A stretch of DNA of 64,000 bases from Roseisolibacter agri. GTDB taxonomy: Bacteria; Gemmatimonadota; Gemmatimonadetes; Gemmatimonadales; Gemmatimonadaceae. The DNA lies in contig NZ_BRXS01000007.1 of the NCBI RefSeq assembly GCF_030159095.1, forward strand, positions 62,001-126,000, written 5' to 3'. Positions 44,276-52,386 of the stretch are shown here, piece after piece (within the stretch, counting starts at the first letter, position 1; every line of letters begins with the position of its first letter). The notes under the pieces are model-generated. The model ran no database searches. It was not told the origin of the DNA and worked only from the letters and a program-made list of their open reading frames with translations. Position numbers and translations under genes: made by a program.

Positions 44276-46342
44276 ATGTCCCAGCCGCTCGCGACGACCC
44301 CGGCGCCCGCCGCCGCCGCGCTCCCCGACGCGCCGGCGCCGCTGGCGCACCGCCAGGTGCTGGTGGCGTTCAGCGGCCTCGTGCTGGTGATGCTGCTCGC
44401 CGCCCTCGACTCGACCATCGTCTCCACCGCGCTGCCGACGATCGTCAGCGAGCTCGGTGGCCTGGAGCGGCTGGCGTGGGTGGTGACCGCCTACCTGCTG
44501 GCGCAGACGGTCGTCACGCCCATCTACGGCAAGCTCGGCGACCTGTACGGCCGCAAGATCGTGCTGCAGTCGGCCGTCGTGATCTTCCTCGTCGGCTCGG
44601 CGCTCTGCGGGCTGAGTCAGAGCATGCTGCAGCTGGTGGCCTTCCGCGCGCTGCAGGGGATCGGCGGCGGAGGGCTCAACGTCACGACGCAGGCGATCGT
44701 CGGCGACATCGTCCCGCCGCGCGAGCGCGGGCGCTACCAGGGGATCTTCGGCGCCGTGTTCGGGCTGGCGAGCATCGCGGGCCCGCTGCTCGGCGGCTAC
44801 TTCACGACGCACCTCTCGTGGCGCTGGATCTTCTACGTCAACCTGCCGGTCGGCGTCGCGGCGCTCGTCGTGCTGGCCGCGGTGCTGCCCGGGAGCCTGC
44901 GCCGCGTGCGGCATGCGATCGACTACGCGGGCGCGGCGCTGCTCGCGGTCGCGCTCAGCAGCCTCACGCTCATCGCCGACCTCGGAGGCACGACGCTCGG
45001 CTGGACGTCGGCGCCGATGCTCGCGCTGTACGCCGCCGCGGCGCTCGGCCTGGTCGCGTTCGTGACCGTGGAGCGCCGGGCGCCCGAGCCCGTGCTGCCG
45101 CCGCGCCTGTTCGGGCAGCGGACGTTCGTGGTCGCGACGACGGTGGGCCTCATCGTCGGCTTCGCGCTCTTCGGCTCGGTGACGTACTTCCCGCTCTTCC
45201 TGCAGGTCGTGAAGGGGGAGAGCCCGACGTCGTCCGGGCTGCACATGCTGCCGATGATGGGCGGCATGCTCGCGACGTCCATCGTCTCGGGGCAGGTCAT
45301 CAGCCGCACGGGGAGCTACCGCCTCTTCCCGATCGCGGGCACGGGCGTGATGACGCTCGGGCTCTTCCTGCTCTCGCGCCTCGACGCGGGCAGCAGCACG
45401 ACGACGGCGTCGCTGCTGATGCTCGTGCTGGGCACGGGGCTCGGGATGGTGATGCAGGTGCTGGTGATCGCGGTGCAGAACGCCGTGGACTACCGCGACC
45501 TGGGCGTCGCGACGTCCGGCGCCACGCTCTTCCGGCTCATCGGCGGCTCGCTCGGCACCGCGATCCTGGGCGCGGTGTTCGCCGGCCGCCTCGACGCGCA
45601 CCTGGCGCGCGTGCTGCCGCCCGGCACGGAGGCCGAGGGGGCGCGGGCGCTGAGCGCGAGCGCGATCGCGGCGCTGCCGCCCGCGCTGCGCGACGCGTAC
45701 GCGGGCGCCTTCGTGGCATCGCTGAACACGCTGTTCCTGGTCGCGGCGGTCACGTGCGCGTTCGCGTTCGCGCTCGCGTGGCTCCTGCCGGAGCGGCCGC
45801 TGCGCACGACGGTCGGCGCGAGCGCGGGCGACGCGGGCGAGCAGGCGGGCGAGGCGTTCGGGCGGCCGTCGGACGAGGACGCGGTCGTGGCGCGGCTGCA
45901 GGCGGCGCTGGCGCGCCTCGCCGACCGCGACGTGCAGCGGGTGCACATCGAGCGCATGGTGCAGCGGGCGGGCGACACGCTGAGCGCGCTCGCGGCCTGG
46001 CTGCTGGTGCGCGCCGCGCGCACGCCGGCCGAGGATCCGGTCGCGATCGCGCGCGGACGGCAGGTGGACGACGCGCGCACCTTCGCGGCGCTGGAGGAGC
46101 TGCGCGGGCGGGGGCTGGTGACCTTCGCCGGCGCGCCGGCTCCGGGCATGAGCGCACCCCACGTCACCGACGCGGGCTGCGCGCTGCTGGAGCGCCTGGA
46201 GGAGGCGCGCCACGCGCACCTGGCCGAGCTGGCGGCGGACTGGCACCCGGAGCGCAACGCCGACCTGGCCACGCTGCTGGTGGAGGCCGCGCGCGGCCTC
46301 GCGCCCGCTGACATCAACCGACGGAGCAGGGCATGGAGCTGA
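44276..46342 (+). CDS. 14-helix MFS drug exporter fused to a MarR-like winged-helix domain
   Basis: A 688-residue fusion. Residues about 25-510 are a DHA2-type major facilitator (14 helices) of the EmrB/QacA group, with motif D1 LAALDSTIVSTALPTI, motif A GKLGDLYGRKIVLQSAVVIF, RALQGIGGGGLNVTTQAIVG, motif C LASIAGPLLGGYFTTHLSWR and later QNAVDYRDLGVATSGATLFR. Such pumps expel drugs by proton exchange. About 170 residues follow the last helix; from about 545 they look like a MarR-type fold (RVHIERMVQRAGDTLSALAA, FAALEELRGRGLVTFAGAPA, PHVTDAGCALLERLEEARHA). A pump carrying its own DNA-binding-like domain is unusual. The gene is directly followed by an SDR gene, and the two overlap in a small duplication. 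Confidence 0.8.
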   Translation: MSQPLATTPAPAAAALPDAPAPLAHRQVLVAFSGLVLVMLLAALDSTIVSTALPTIVSELGGLERLAWVVTAYLLAQTVVTPIYGKLGDLYGRKIVLQSAVVIFLVGSALCGLSQSMLQLVAFRALQGIGGGGLNVTTQAIVGDIVPPRERGRYQGIFGAVFGLASIAGPLLGGYFTTHLSWRWIFYVNLPVGVAALVVLAAVLPGSLRRVRHAIDYAGAALLAVALSSLTLIADLGGTTLGWTSAPMLALYAAAALGLVAFVTVERRAPEPVLPPRLFGQRTFVVATTVGLIVGFALFGSVTYFPLFLQVVKGESPTSSGLHMLPMMGGMLATSIVSGQVISRTGSYRLFPIAGTGVMTLGLFLLSRLDAGSSTTTASLLMLVLGTGLGMVMQVLVIAVQNAVDYRDLGVATSGATLFRLIGGSLGTAILGAVFAGRLDAHLARVLPPGTEAEGARALSASAIAALPPALRDAYAGAFVASLNTLFLVAAVTCAFAFALAWLLPERPLRTTVGASAGDAGEQAGEAFGRPSDEDAVVARLQAALARLADRDVQRVHIERMVQRAGDTLSALAAWLLVRAARTPAEDPVAIARGRQVDDARTFAALEELRGRGLVTFAGAPAPGMSAPHVTDAGCALLERLEEARHAHLAELAADWHPERNADLATLLVEAARGLAPADINRRSRAWS

Positions 46343-46354
46343 CATGGAGCTGAG
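46333..46354 (+). repeat. 11-bp tandem duplication across the MFS stop and SDR start
   Basis: ATGGAGCTGAC (46333-46343) is repeated as ATGGAGCTGAG (46344-46354). The first copy contains the end of the MFS gene and supplies GGAG five bases before the second copy, which holds the ATG of the SDR gene. The duplication thus creates both the ribosome site and the start in a compact junction. Confidence 0.85.
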
Positions 46355-47096
46355 CGGCAACACGGTGCTCGTCACCGGCGGCGCGTCGGGGATCGGGCTG
46401 GCGGTGGCGCGCCGCTTCCTGGAGGCGGGGAGCCGCGTCGCGATCTGCGGGCGGCGCGAGGCCGCGCTGCGCGAGGCGGCGGCCGCACATCCGGGGCTCG
46501 TGACGCGCGCGTGCGACCTGGCGCGCGAGGAGGATCGCGTGGGCCTCGTGGAATGGGCGCTGGACGCGCTGCCCGGGCTCAACGTGCTGGTGAACAACGC
46601 GGGCATCCAGCGCCGCTTCCGACTGGCCGAGCCCGAGGCGTGGGCGGAGACGCGGCAGGAGCTGGCGATCAACCTCGATGCGCCCGTGCACCTCACGCTG
46701 CTGCTGCTCGCGCACCTGAAGGCGCAGCCGCGGGCGGCGATCGTGAACGTGACCTCGGGGCTCTCGTTCGTCCCGATGGCGAGCGCGCCCGTGTACGGTG
46801 CGACCAAGGCGGCGCTGCACTCGTTCACGCTCGCGCTGCGGCACCAGCTGGCGGACGACGCGCCGCACGGCCCGCAGGTGATCGAGATCATCCCACCGGC
46901 GGTGAACACGGACCTCGGCGGCGCCGGATTGCACACGTTCGGCGCGCCGCTCGACGCGTTCGCGGACGCGGTGATGGCGCGGCTGGCGGCCGGCGAGACG
47001 GAGATCGCCTACGGCACGGCGGAGGACCGCGCCCGCGCCGCGCACGCGGCGTTCGACGAGGCGTTCGCGCGCATCAACGGTCGGCCGCCCGGCTGA
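46344..47096 (+). CDS. Short-chain dehydrogenase/reductase (DltE-like)
   Basis: A 250-residue classical SDR oxidoreductase. The cofactor motif TGGASGIGLAVARRF (T-G-x3-G-I-G) is at about residues 11-20, NNAG in LNVLVNNAGIQRRFRLAEPE, the catalytic Ser in VNVTSGLSFVPMA, and the Tyr/Lys pair in YGATKAALHSF. The basic residues in CGRREAALREA after the second strand favour NADP. The sequence resembles DltE-type short-chain reductases. The ATG is one base after the stop of the MFS gene, so it is probably co-expressed; it may act on the compound that the pump exports, which is inference. The 3' end overlaps the convergent glucosidase gene by 23 bases. Confidence 0.85.
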   Translation: MELSGNTVLVTGGASGIGLAVARRFLEAGSRVAICGRREAALREAAAAHPGLVTRACDLAREEDRVGLVEWALDALPGLNVLVNNAGIQRRFRLAEPEAWAETRQELAINLDAPVHLTLLLLAHLKAQPRAAIVNVTSGLSFVPMASAPVYGATKAALHSFTLALRHQLADDAPHGPQVIEIIPPAVNTDLGGAGLHTFGAPLDAFADAVMARLAAGETEIAYGTAEDRARAAHAAFDEAFARINGRPPG

Positions 47097-49818
47097 CCGC
47101 GGCGCGTGGCGGGTGAGCGGTGGGCCACATCGTCGTGTGCCGCATCTCCTCCCCCTCGCGCGCCGCGGCCACGTCGGCCACCAGCCGCGCCACGAGCGCC
47201 GTCCAGCCGGTCTGGTGGCTCGCGCCCAGCCCGCGCCCGTCGTCGCCGTGGAAGTACTCGTGGAAGAGCACGAGGTCGCGCCAGTGCGGATCCTGCGCGA
47301 AGCGCCGGTCGGCCGCGAGGGCGGGGCGCACGCCGCTCGCGTCCGGGAGGAAGAGCGACGTGAGGCGGCGCCCCAGCTCGCGCGCGACCTCCAGCAGCGT
47401 GAGGTAGCGCCCGGAGCCGGTCGGGCACTCGACCGTCAGGTCGTCGCCGAAGAAGTGGTGGTAGCGCTCGAGCGCCTCGATGAGCAGGTAGTTCATCGGC
47501 ATCCACACCGGCCCGCGCCAGTTGGAGTTGCCGCCGAACAGCCCCGTGGGCGACTCGCCGGGCGCGTACTCGACGCGGTGCTCCTGCCCGCCCGCCTGCA
47601 GGACGAACGGGTGCGCCGCATGGAAGCGCGACAGCGAGCGCACGCCGTACGGCGACAGGAATTCGTCCTCGTCCAGCAGGTAGCGCAGCACGCGCACCAG
47701 CCGCTCGCGCGGCGCGATCGCGAGCAGCCGCAGCGGATGCGCCGACGCGCCCACCGGCGCCATCGACGACACGTGGCGCGCGAGGGCAGGGCGGTTGGCG
47801 AGGAACCAGTTGGTGCGCCGCGCGAAGCGCGGCAGCCGCTCCATCAGCGCGTCGTCGAGGATCTCGCACGCGAACAGCGGGATCACGCCCACCATCGACC
47901 GCAGGCGCAGCGGGATCTCGGTCGAGCCGACGTGGATCTCGTCGTAGTAGAAGCCGTCGCGCTCGTCCCACAGGCCGTCCTGCCCGAACGTGTTCATCGC
48001 GTCGGCGATGGCGACGAAGTGCTCGAAGCACTTGGACGCGACGTCCTCGTACGCCGGGTTCTCCTGCGCCAGCTCGAGCGCGATCGCCAGCATCGTCGAG
48101 CAGTAGAACGCCATCCACGCGGTGCCGTCGGCCTGCTCCAGGCGGCCCATCAACGGCAGCGGCTTCGAGCGGTCGAACACCCCGATGTTGTCGAGCCCCA
48201 GGAAGCCGCCGGAGAAGAGGTGGTTGCCCTCCTCGTCCTTCCGGTTCACCCACCAGGTGAAGTTGATCAGCAGCTTGTGGAAGGCGCGCTCCAGGAAGCC
48301 GCGGTCACGCGCGCCGCGCGGTCCGGACATCTTGTAGACGCGCCAGCACGCCCACGCGTGCACGGGCGGGTTCACGTCTCCGAACGCGAACTCGTACGCG
48401 GGCACCTGGCCGTTGGGGTGCATGTACCACTCGCGCAGCAGGAGGAGCAGCTGCTCCTTCGCCAGCGCGACGTCCACGCCGCCCACCGCGACGGTGTGGA
48501 AGGCGAGGTCCCACGCCGCGTACCAGGGATACTCCCAGGTGTCGGGGACCATGAGGACGTCGCGGTTGTACAGGTGTCCCCAGTCGCCGTTGCGCACGCG
48601 GCGTCGCTCCGCCGCCGGCGCGGGGTGCGCGGGATCGCCCTCCAGCCACTCGCCGACGGCGAGGTGGAAGAACTGCTTGGACCAGAGCAGCCCGGCGTAC
48701 GCCTGCCGCTGCACGCGCCGCTCCTCGTCGGTGGCGGCCGCCGGCGCGCGCGCGGCATGGAAGGCGTTGGCCTCCACCCGCCGCGCGTCGCACGTCGCGT
48801 CGACGAACGCGTCGACGTCGCCCGCGTCCGTGTCGCCGTCGCCGCGCAGCCGCAGGCGCACGGTCGCCTCGCCGCCCGCCGCGACGTGCAGCACGTGGTG
48901 CGCCGCGCACTTCGTTCCCGTCCGCGAGGGATTCACGGCGTCCCGATCGCCGTGCACCACGTACGCGTGGAACGCGTCCTTCACCCACGGCGTCGCGTTC
49001 GGCACGCCGAACAGCCGCGCGGTGTTGGTCTCGTTCTCGGTGAAGAGCAGCGCGGGGGCGGCGCCGTCGGGTCCCGCGCCCACCGCCAGCACGTGGCGGC
49101 CGAGCGACGCGTGGTCCGTCGTGACGATCCCTGGAGCGGTCGCGCGCAGCCCGGGCCGCGGCCAGTAGCCCTCGCCCGTGCGGCCCCACGCCCACGTGTT
49201 GCGGAACCAGAGCGTGGGCAGCAGGTGCAGCGTCGCGGCGTCGGGGCCACGGTTCGCCGCCGTGATCCGGATCGCCAGGTCGTCGGGGCCCGCCTTCGCG
49301 TACTCGACCTGCACGTCCCAGTAGCGGCTCTCGTCGAAGGCGCCGGTGTCGGCCAGCTCGTACTCCGGCTCGTGCCGCCCGCGCCGCGCGTTCTCCCGCA
49401 CGAGCTCCGTGTACGGGAACGCGTGCTGCGGGTACTTGTAGAGCGCGCGCATGTACGCGTGCGTCGGCGTCGCGTCGAGGTACCAGTAGCACTCCTTCAC
49501 GTCCTCGCCGTGGTTCCCCTCGGGGCCCGTGAGGCCGAACAGCCGCTCCTTGAGGATCGGGTCGCGCTCGTTCCACAGGGCGAGCCCGAAGCAGAGGCGG
49601 CACTGCCGGTCGCAGAAGCCCAGCAGCCCGTCCTCGCCCCAGCGGTAGGCGCGGCTGCGCGCGTGGTCGTGCGGGAAGTACTCCCAGCACTTGCCGTCGG
49701 GCGAGTAGTCCTCGCGCACGGTCGCCCACTGCCGCGCGGGGAGGTACGGCCCCCACCGCTTCCAGTTGCGGACGCGCTGCGCGTCCTCGTCCAGTCGGTC
49801 GTCCTCGGCGGTCCTCAC
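47074..49818 (-). CDS. GH63-like glucosidase (MGH1-type glycoside hydrolase)
   Basis: A 914-residue cytoplasmic protein of the glucosidase group with an (alpha/alpha)6 barrel, related to family GH63 (exo-alpha-glucosidases). Typical blocks are RVRNWKRWGPYLPARQWATV, REDYSPDGKCWEYFPHDHAR, RAYRWGEDGLLGFCDRQCRL, LWNERDPILKERLFGLTGPE, GNHGEDVKECYWYLDATPTH, then in the catalytic barrel WEYPWYAAWDLAFHTVAVGG, GQVPAYEFAFGDVNPPVHAW, GWTALVARLV. The D in AAWDLAF and the E/D in the C-terminal part are likely acid/base residues. No signal peptide. Bacterial members act on mannosylglycerate, trehalose-like or unknown glucosides. The start is a GTG at 49818; the N-terminus agrees with family members. Confidence 0.82.
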   Translation of the reverse strand: MRTAEDDRLDEDAQRVRNWKRWGPYLPARQWATVREDYSPDGKCWEYFPHDHARSRAYRWGEDGLLGFCDRQCRLCFGLALWNERDPILKERLFGLTGPEGNHGEDVKECYWYLDATPTHAYMRALYKYPQHAFPYTELVRENARRGRHEPEYELADTGAFDESRYWDVQVEYAKAGPDDLAIRITAANRGPDAATLHLLPTLWFRNTWAWGRTGEGYWPRPGLRATAPGIVTTDHASLGRHVLAVGAGPDGAAPALLFTENETNTARLFGVPNATPWVKDAFHAYVVHGDRDAVNPSRTGTKCAAHHVLHVAAGGEATVRLRLRGDGDTDAGDVDAFVDATCDARRVEANAFHAARAPAAATDEERRVQRQAYAGLLWSKQFFHLAVGEWLEGDPAHPAPAAERRRVRNGDWGHLYNRDVLMVPDTWEYPWYAAWDLAFHTVAVGGVDVALAKEQLLLLLREWYMHPNGQVPAYEFAFGDVNPPVHAWACWRVYKMSGPRGARDRGFLERAFHKLLINFTWWVNRKDEEGNHLFSGGFLGLDNIGVFDRSKPLPLMGRLEQADGTAWMAFYCSTMLAIALELAQENPAYEDVASKCFEHFVAIADAMNTFGQDGLWDERDGFYYDEIHVGSTEIPLRLRSMVGVIPLFACEILDDALMERLPRFARRTNWFLANRPALARHVSSMAPVGASAHPLRLLAIAPRERLVRVLRYLLDEDEFLSPYGVRSLSRFHAAHPFVLQAGGQEHRVEYAPGESPTGLFGGNSNWRGPVWMPMNYLLIEALERYHHFFGDDLTVECPTGSGRYLTLLEVARELGRRLTSLFLPDASGVRPALAADRRFAQDPHWRDLVLFHEYFHGDDGRGLGASHQTGWTALVARLVADVAAAREGEEMRHTTMWPTAHPPRAAVSRAADR

Positions 49819-49961
49819 GACGGTGAGTTATCCGCCGTCGCCACGCCCCGCCAGAGCAGGCGCAGCGCGGGCGCGCCGGCCTTGCTGGCGGTGGGCCGCC
49901 GCTTCACTGTTGGCACCTGCGCCGTTCGGCGCGCGCGGCCGGCACCCGATCGGGAGGGACG

Positions 49962-51383
49962 GTGGAGACGGGCACTGCGGAAGCGACGGCGGACGCGACG
50001 TACGACTACGACCTCGTCGTGATCGGCAGCGGGCCCGCCGGCCAGAAGGGGGCGATCGCGGCCGCCAAGCGGGGCGAGCGCGTCGCGATCGTCGACCGGC
50101 ACGAGATGGTGGGCGGCGTCTGCCTGCACACGGGCACGATCCCCAGCAAGACGGTGCGCGAGGCGATCCTGCACCTGAGCGGCTTCCGCCAGCGCCTGCA
50201 CTACGGCCGCGACTACGTCGTCAGCGAGCGCATCTCGGCCCGCGACCTCGCGCATCGCGTGCAGGCGGTGGTGACGCGCGAGGTGGAGGTCGTGCGCAAC
50301 CAGCTCCGCCGCAACGGCGTGACCACGCTCGCCGGCACCGCGCGCTTCGTCGATCCGCACACCGTGGAGGTGACGGAGGCCGACGGCACCCCCGAGCGCG
50401 TCCGTGGCGCGCGCATCCTCATCGCCTGCGGCACGCGGGCCGCGCGCAGCCCGCAGATCCCGCTCGACGGCGTGCGCATCTTCGACGCCGACCAGCTGCC
50501 GGCGCTGGCCGAGCTGCCGCGCGAGCTGATCGTCGTCGGTGCGGGCGTGATCGGGCTGGAGTACGCGTCGATGTTCACCGCCCTCGACATCAAGGTGACG
50601 ATCATCGACCAGCGGCCGACGCTGCTCGACTTCGTGGACCGCGAGCTGATCGAGGCGCTCGGCTACCACATGCGGCGGCGCGGCGCGACGTTCCGCCTGG
50701 GCGAGACGGTGGCGTCGGTCGGCGTCGACGCGCAGGGCCGCGTGGAGGCGGTGCTCGACAGCGGCAAGAAGGTGCGCGGGCAGGCGCTGCTCTACACGGT
50801 GGGCCGGCAGTCCAACGCCGACCTTCTGAACCTCGACGCGGCCGGCCTCACCGCCGACGCGCGCGGCCGCATCGCCGTCGACGAGTGCTACCGCACCGGC
50901 GTCCCGCACATCGCGGCGGCGGGCGACGTGATCGGCTTCCCGTCGCTCGCGTCGTCGTCGGCGGAGCAGGGCAGGCTGGCAAGCGCGCACCTGTTCGGCG
51001 CGCCGCGCCGCGCGACGCCGGCCGAGCTGCTGCCGTACGGCATCTACACGGTGCCCGAGATGTCGATGGTGGGGCGCACGGAGCAGGAGCTCACCGCCGC
51101 CCGCATCCCCTACGAGGTCGGCATCGCGAAGTACGAGGAGCTGGCGAAGGGCCAGATCGTCGGCGACGACACGGGGATGCTCAAGCTCCTCTTCGACCCG
51201 ACGTCGCTGCGGCTGCTCGGCGTCCACGTGATCGGCGAGGGCGCGACGGAGCTGATCCACATCGGCCAGGCGGTGCTCGCCCTCGGCGGGACGATCGAGT
51301 ACTTCCGCGACACGGTCTTCAACTACCCGACGCTGGCCGAGGCGTACAAGGTGGCGGCGCACGCGGGGCTGAACCGGCTCTGA
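49962..51383 (+). CDS. sthA: Soluble NAD(P)+ transhydrogenase SthA
   Basis: A 473-residue flavoprotein that moves hydride from NADPH to NAD+ and so balances the two pools. The FAD motif [20 protein letters not shown] is at about residues 17-36, and [20 protein letters not shown] follows; as expected for SthA, only one of the two redox Cys of dihydrolipoamide dehydrogenases is present (C-L-H-T-G-T). The second nucleotide motif [40 protein letters not shown] and the dimerisation domain ([20 protein letters not shown]) complete it. GTG 49962 has GGGAGG five bases upstream. It is monocistronic. Length and motifs fit well; the only alternative is a related lipoamide-dehydrogenase-like enzyme, which the missing Cys excludes. 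Confidence 0.9.
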   Translation: METGTAEATADATYDYDLVVIGSGPAGQKGAIAAAKRGERVAIVDRHEMVGGVCLHTGTIPSKTVREAILHLSGFRQRLHYGRDYVVSERISARDLAHRVQAVVTREVEVVRNQLRRNGVTTLAGTARFVDPHTVEVTEADGTPERVRGARILIACGTRAARSPQIPLDGVRIFDADQLPALAELPRELIVVGAGVIGLEYASMFTALDIKVTIIDQRPTLLDFVDRELIEALGYHMRRRGATFRLGETVASVGVDAQGRVEAVLDSGKKVRGQALLYTVGRQSNADLLNLDAAGLTADARGRIAVDECYRTGVPHIAAAGDVIGFPSLASSSAEQGRLASAHLFGAPRRATPAELLPYGIYTVPEMSMVGRTEQELTAARIPYEVGIAKYEELAKGQIVGDDTGMLKLLFDPTSLRLLGVHVIGEGATELIHIGQAVLALGGTIEYFRDTVFNYPTLAEAYKVAAHAGLNRL

Positions 51384-51474
51384 AGGCAGGCGGGCGAAAC
51401 CGAATGCGGTCCGGGCCCGTCGTGCCTCGGACCCACCGGCCCGGCCCGCCCCTCCCGCCTCCCCGCCGCGCATC

Positions 51475-52386
51475 ATGGACCTCGCCATCCGTCACGTATC
51501 CAAGCGCTACCCGAACGGCGTCCAGGCGCTCGACGACGTCACCCTGACGATCCCGGTCGGCATGTACGGGCTGCTCGGCCCCAACGGCGCCGGCAAGTCC
51601 ACGCTGATGCGGACCCTGGCCACGCTCCAGGAGCCGGACACGGGGACGATCACGCTCGGCGACATCGACGTCGTGCGGCAGAAGCAGGAGCTGCGGCAGA
51701 CGCTCGGCTACCTGCCGCAGGAGTTCGGGGTCTACCCGAAGGTGAGCGCGGAGGCGCTGCTGGACCACTTCGCCGTCCTGAAGGGGATCACCGAGAAGGG
51801 GCCGCGCCGCGACACGGTGGAGGCGCTGCTGCGGCAGGTGAACCTCTGGGACGTGCGGAAGAAGAAGCTCGGCGGCTACTCGGGCGGCATGCGCCAGCGC
51901 TTCGGCGTCGCGGTCGCGCTGCTCGGCGACCCGCGACTCCTCATCGTCGACGAGCCCACCGCGGGCCTCGACCCGGCGGAGCGGGTACGCTTCCTCAACC
52001 TGCTGAGCGAGCTGGGTGAGAACAGCGTGGTGCTCCTCTCGACGCACATCGTCGAGGACGTGAGCGAGCTGTGCACGCGCATGGCGATCATCGACCGCGG
52101 GCGCATCCTGCTGGAGGCCGAGCCGCAGCAGGCGATCGACGACCTGCAGGGGCTCGTGTGGCGCCGCGTGATCGCGCGCGAGGAGCTGCCGGCGCTGGAG
52201 CGCGAGCAGCGCGTGATCTCGACCAAGCTGCTGGGCGGCCGCACGGTGGCGCACGTGTACGCCGAGGGCTCGCCGGGCGACGGCTTCGAGGCCGTGGAGG
52301 CGGACCTCAAGGACGTGTACTTCGCGACGATGGCCGGCCACGTGCGCACGGCGGGCGCCGGCGCGGGAGTGGGCGCGGCCGGATGA
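51475..52386 (+). CDS. ABC transporter ATP-binding protein
   Basis: A 303-residue ATPase of the ABC-2 type. Walker A is GPNGAGKST (about residue 37), the Q-loop is in LGYLPQEFGVYPKVSAEALL, the signature is GGYSGGMRQRFGVAVALLGD, Walker B is LLIVDEPTAGLDPAERVR and the switch His is in VVLLSTHIVED. A C-terminal extension of about 90 residues follows. The next gene, a permease-peptidase fusion, overlaps its stop by four bases (ATGA), so the two are translationally coupled and form one transporter. The substrate is unknown. The ATG at 51475 has no good ribosome site; no better in-frame start is visible. Confidence 0.9.
   Translation: MDLAIRHVSKRYPNGVQALDDVTLTIPVGMYGLLGPNGAGKSTLMRTLATLQEPDTGTITLGDIDVVRQKQELRQTLGYLPQEFGVYPKVSAEALLDHFAVLKGITEKGPRRDTVEALLRQVNLWDVRKKKLGGYSGGMRQRFGVAVALLGDPRLLIVDEPTAGLDPAERVRFLNLLSELGENSVVLLSTHIVEDVSELCTRMAIIDRGRILLEAEPQQAIDDLQGLVWRRVIAREELPALEREQRVISTKLLGGRTVAHVYAEGSPGDGFEAVEADLKDVYFATMAGHVRTAGAGAGVGAAG

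Noticed and set aside
47113..50022. 969-residue open frame on the plus strand opposite the glucosidase gene
   Set aside because: Arg/Val/Leu-rich composition with no motif; it mirrors the codon structure of the GH63-like gene, which has clear family blocks.
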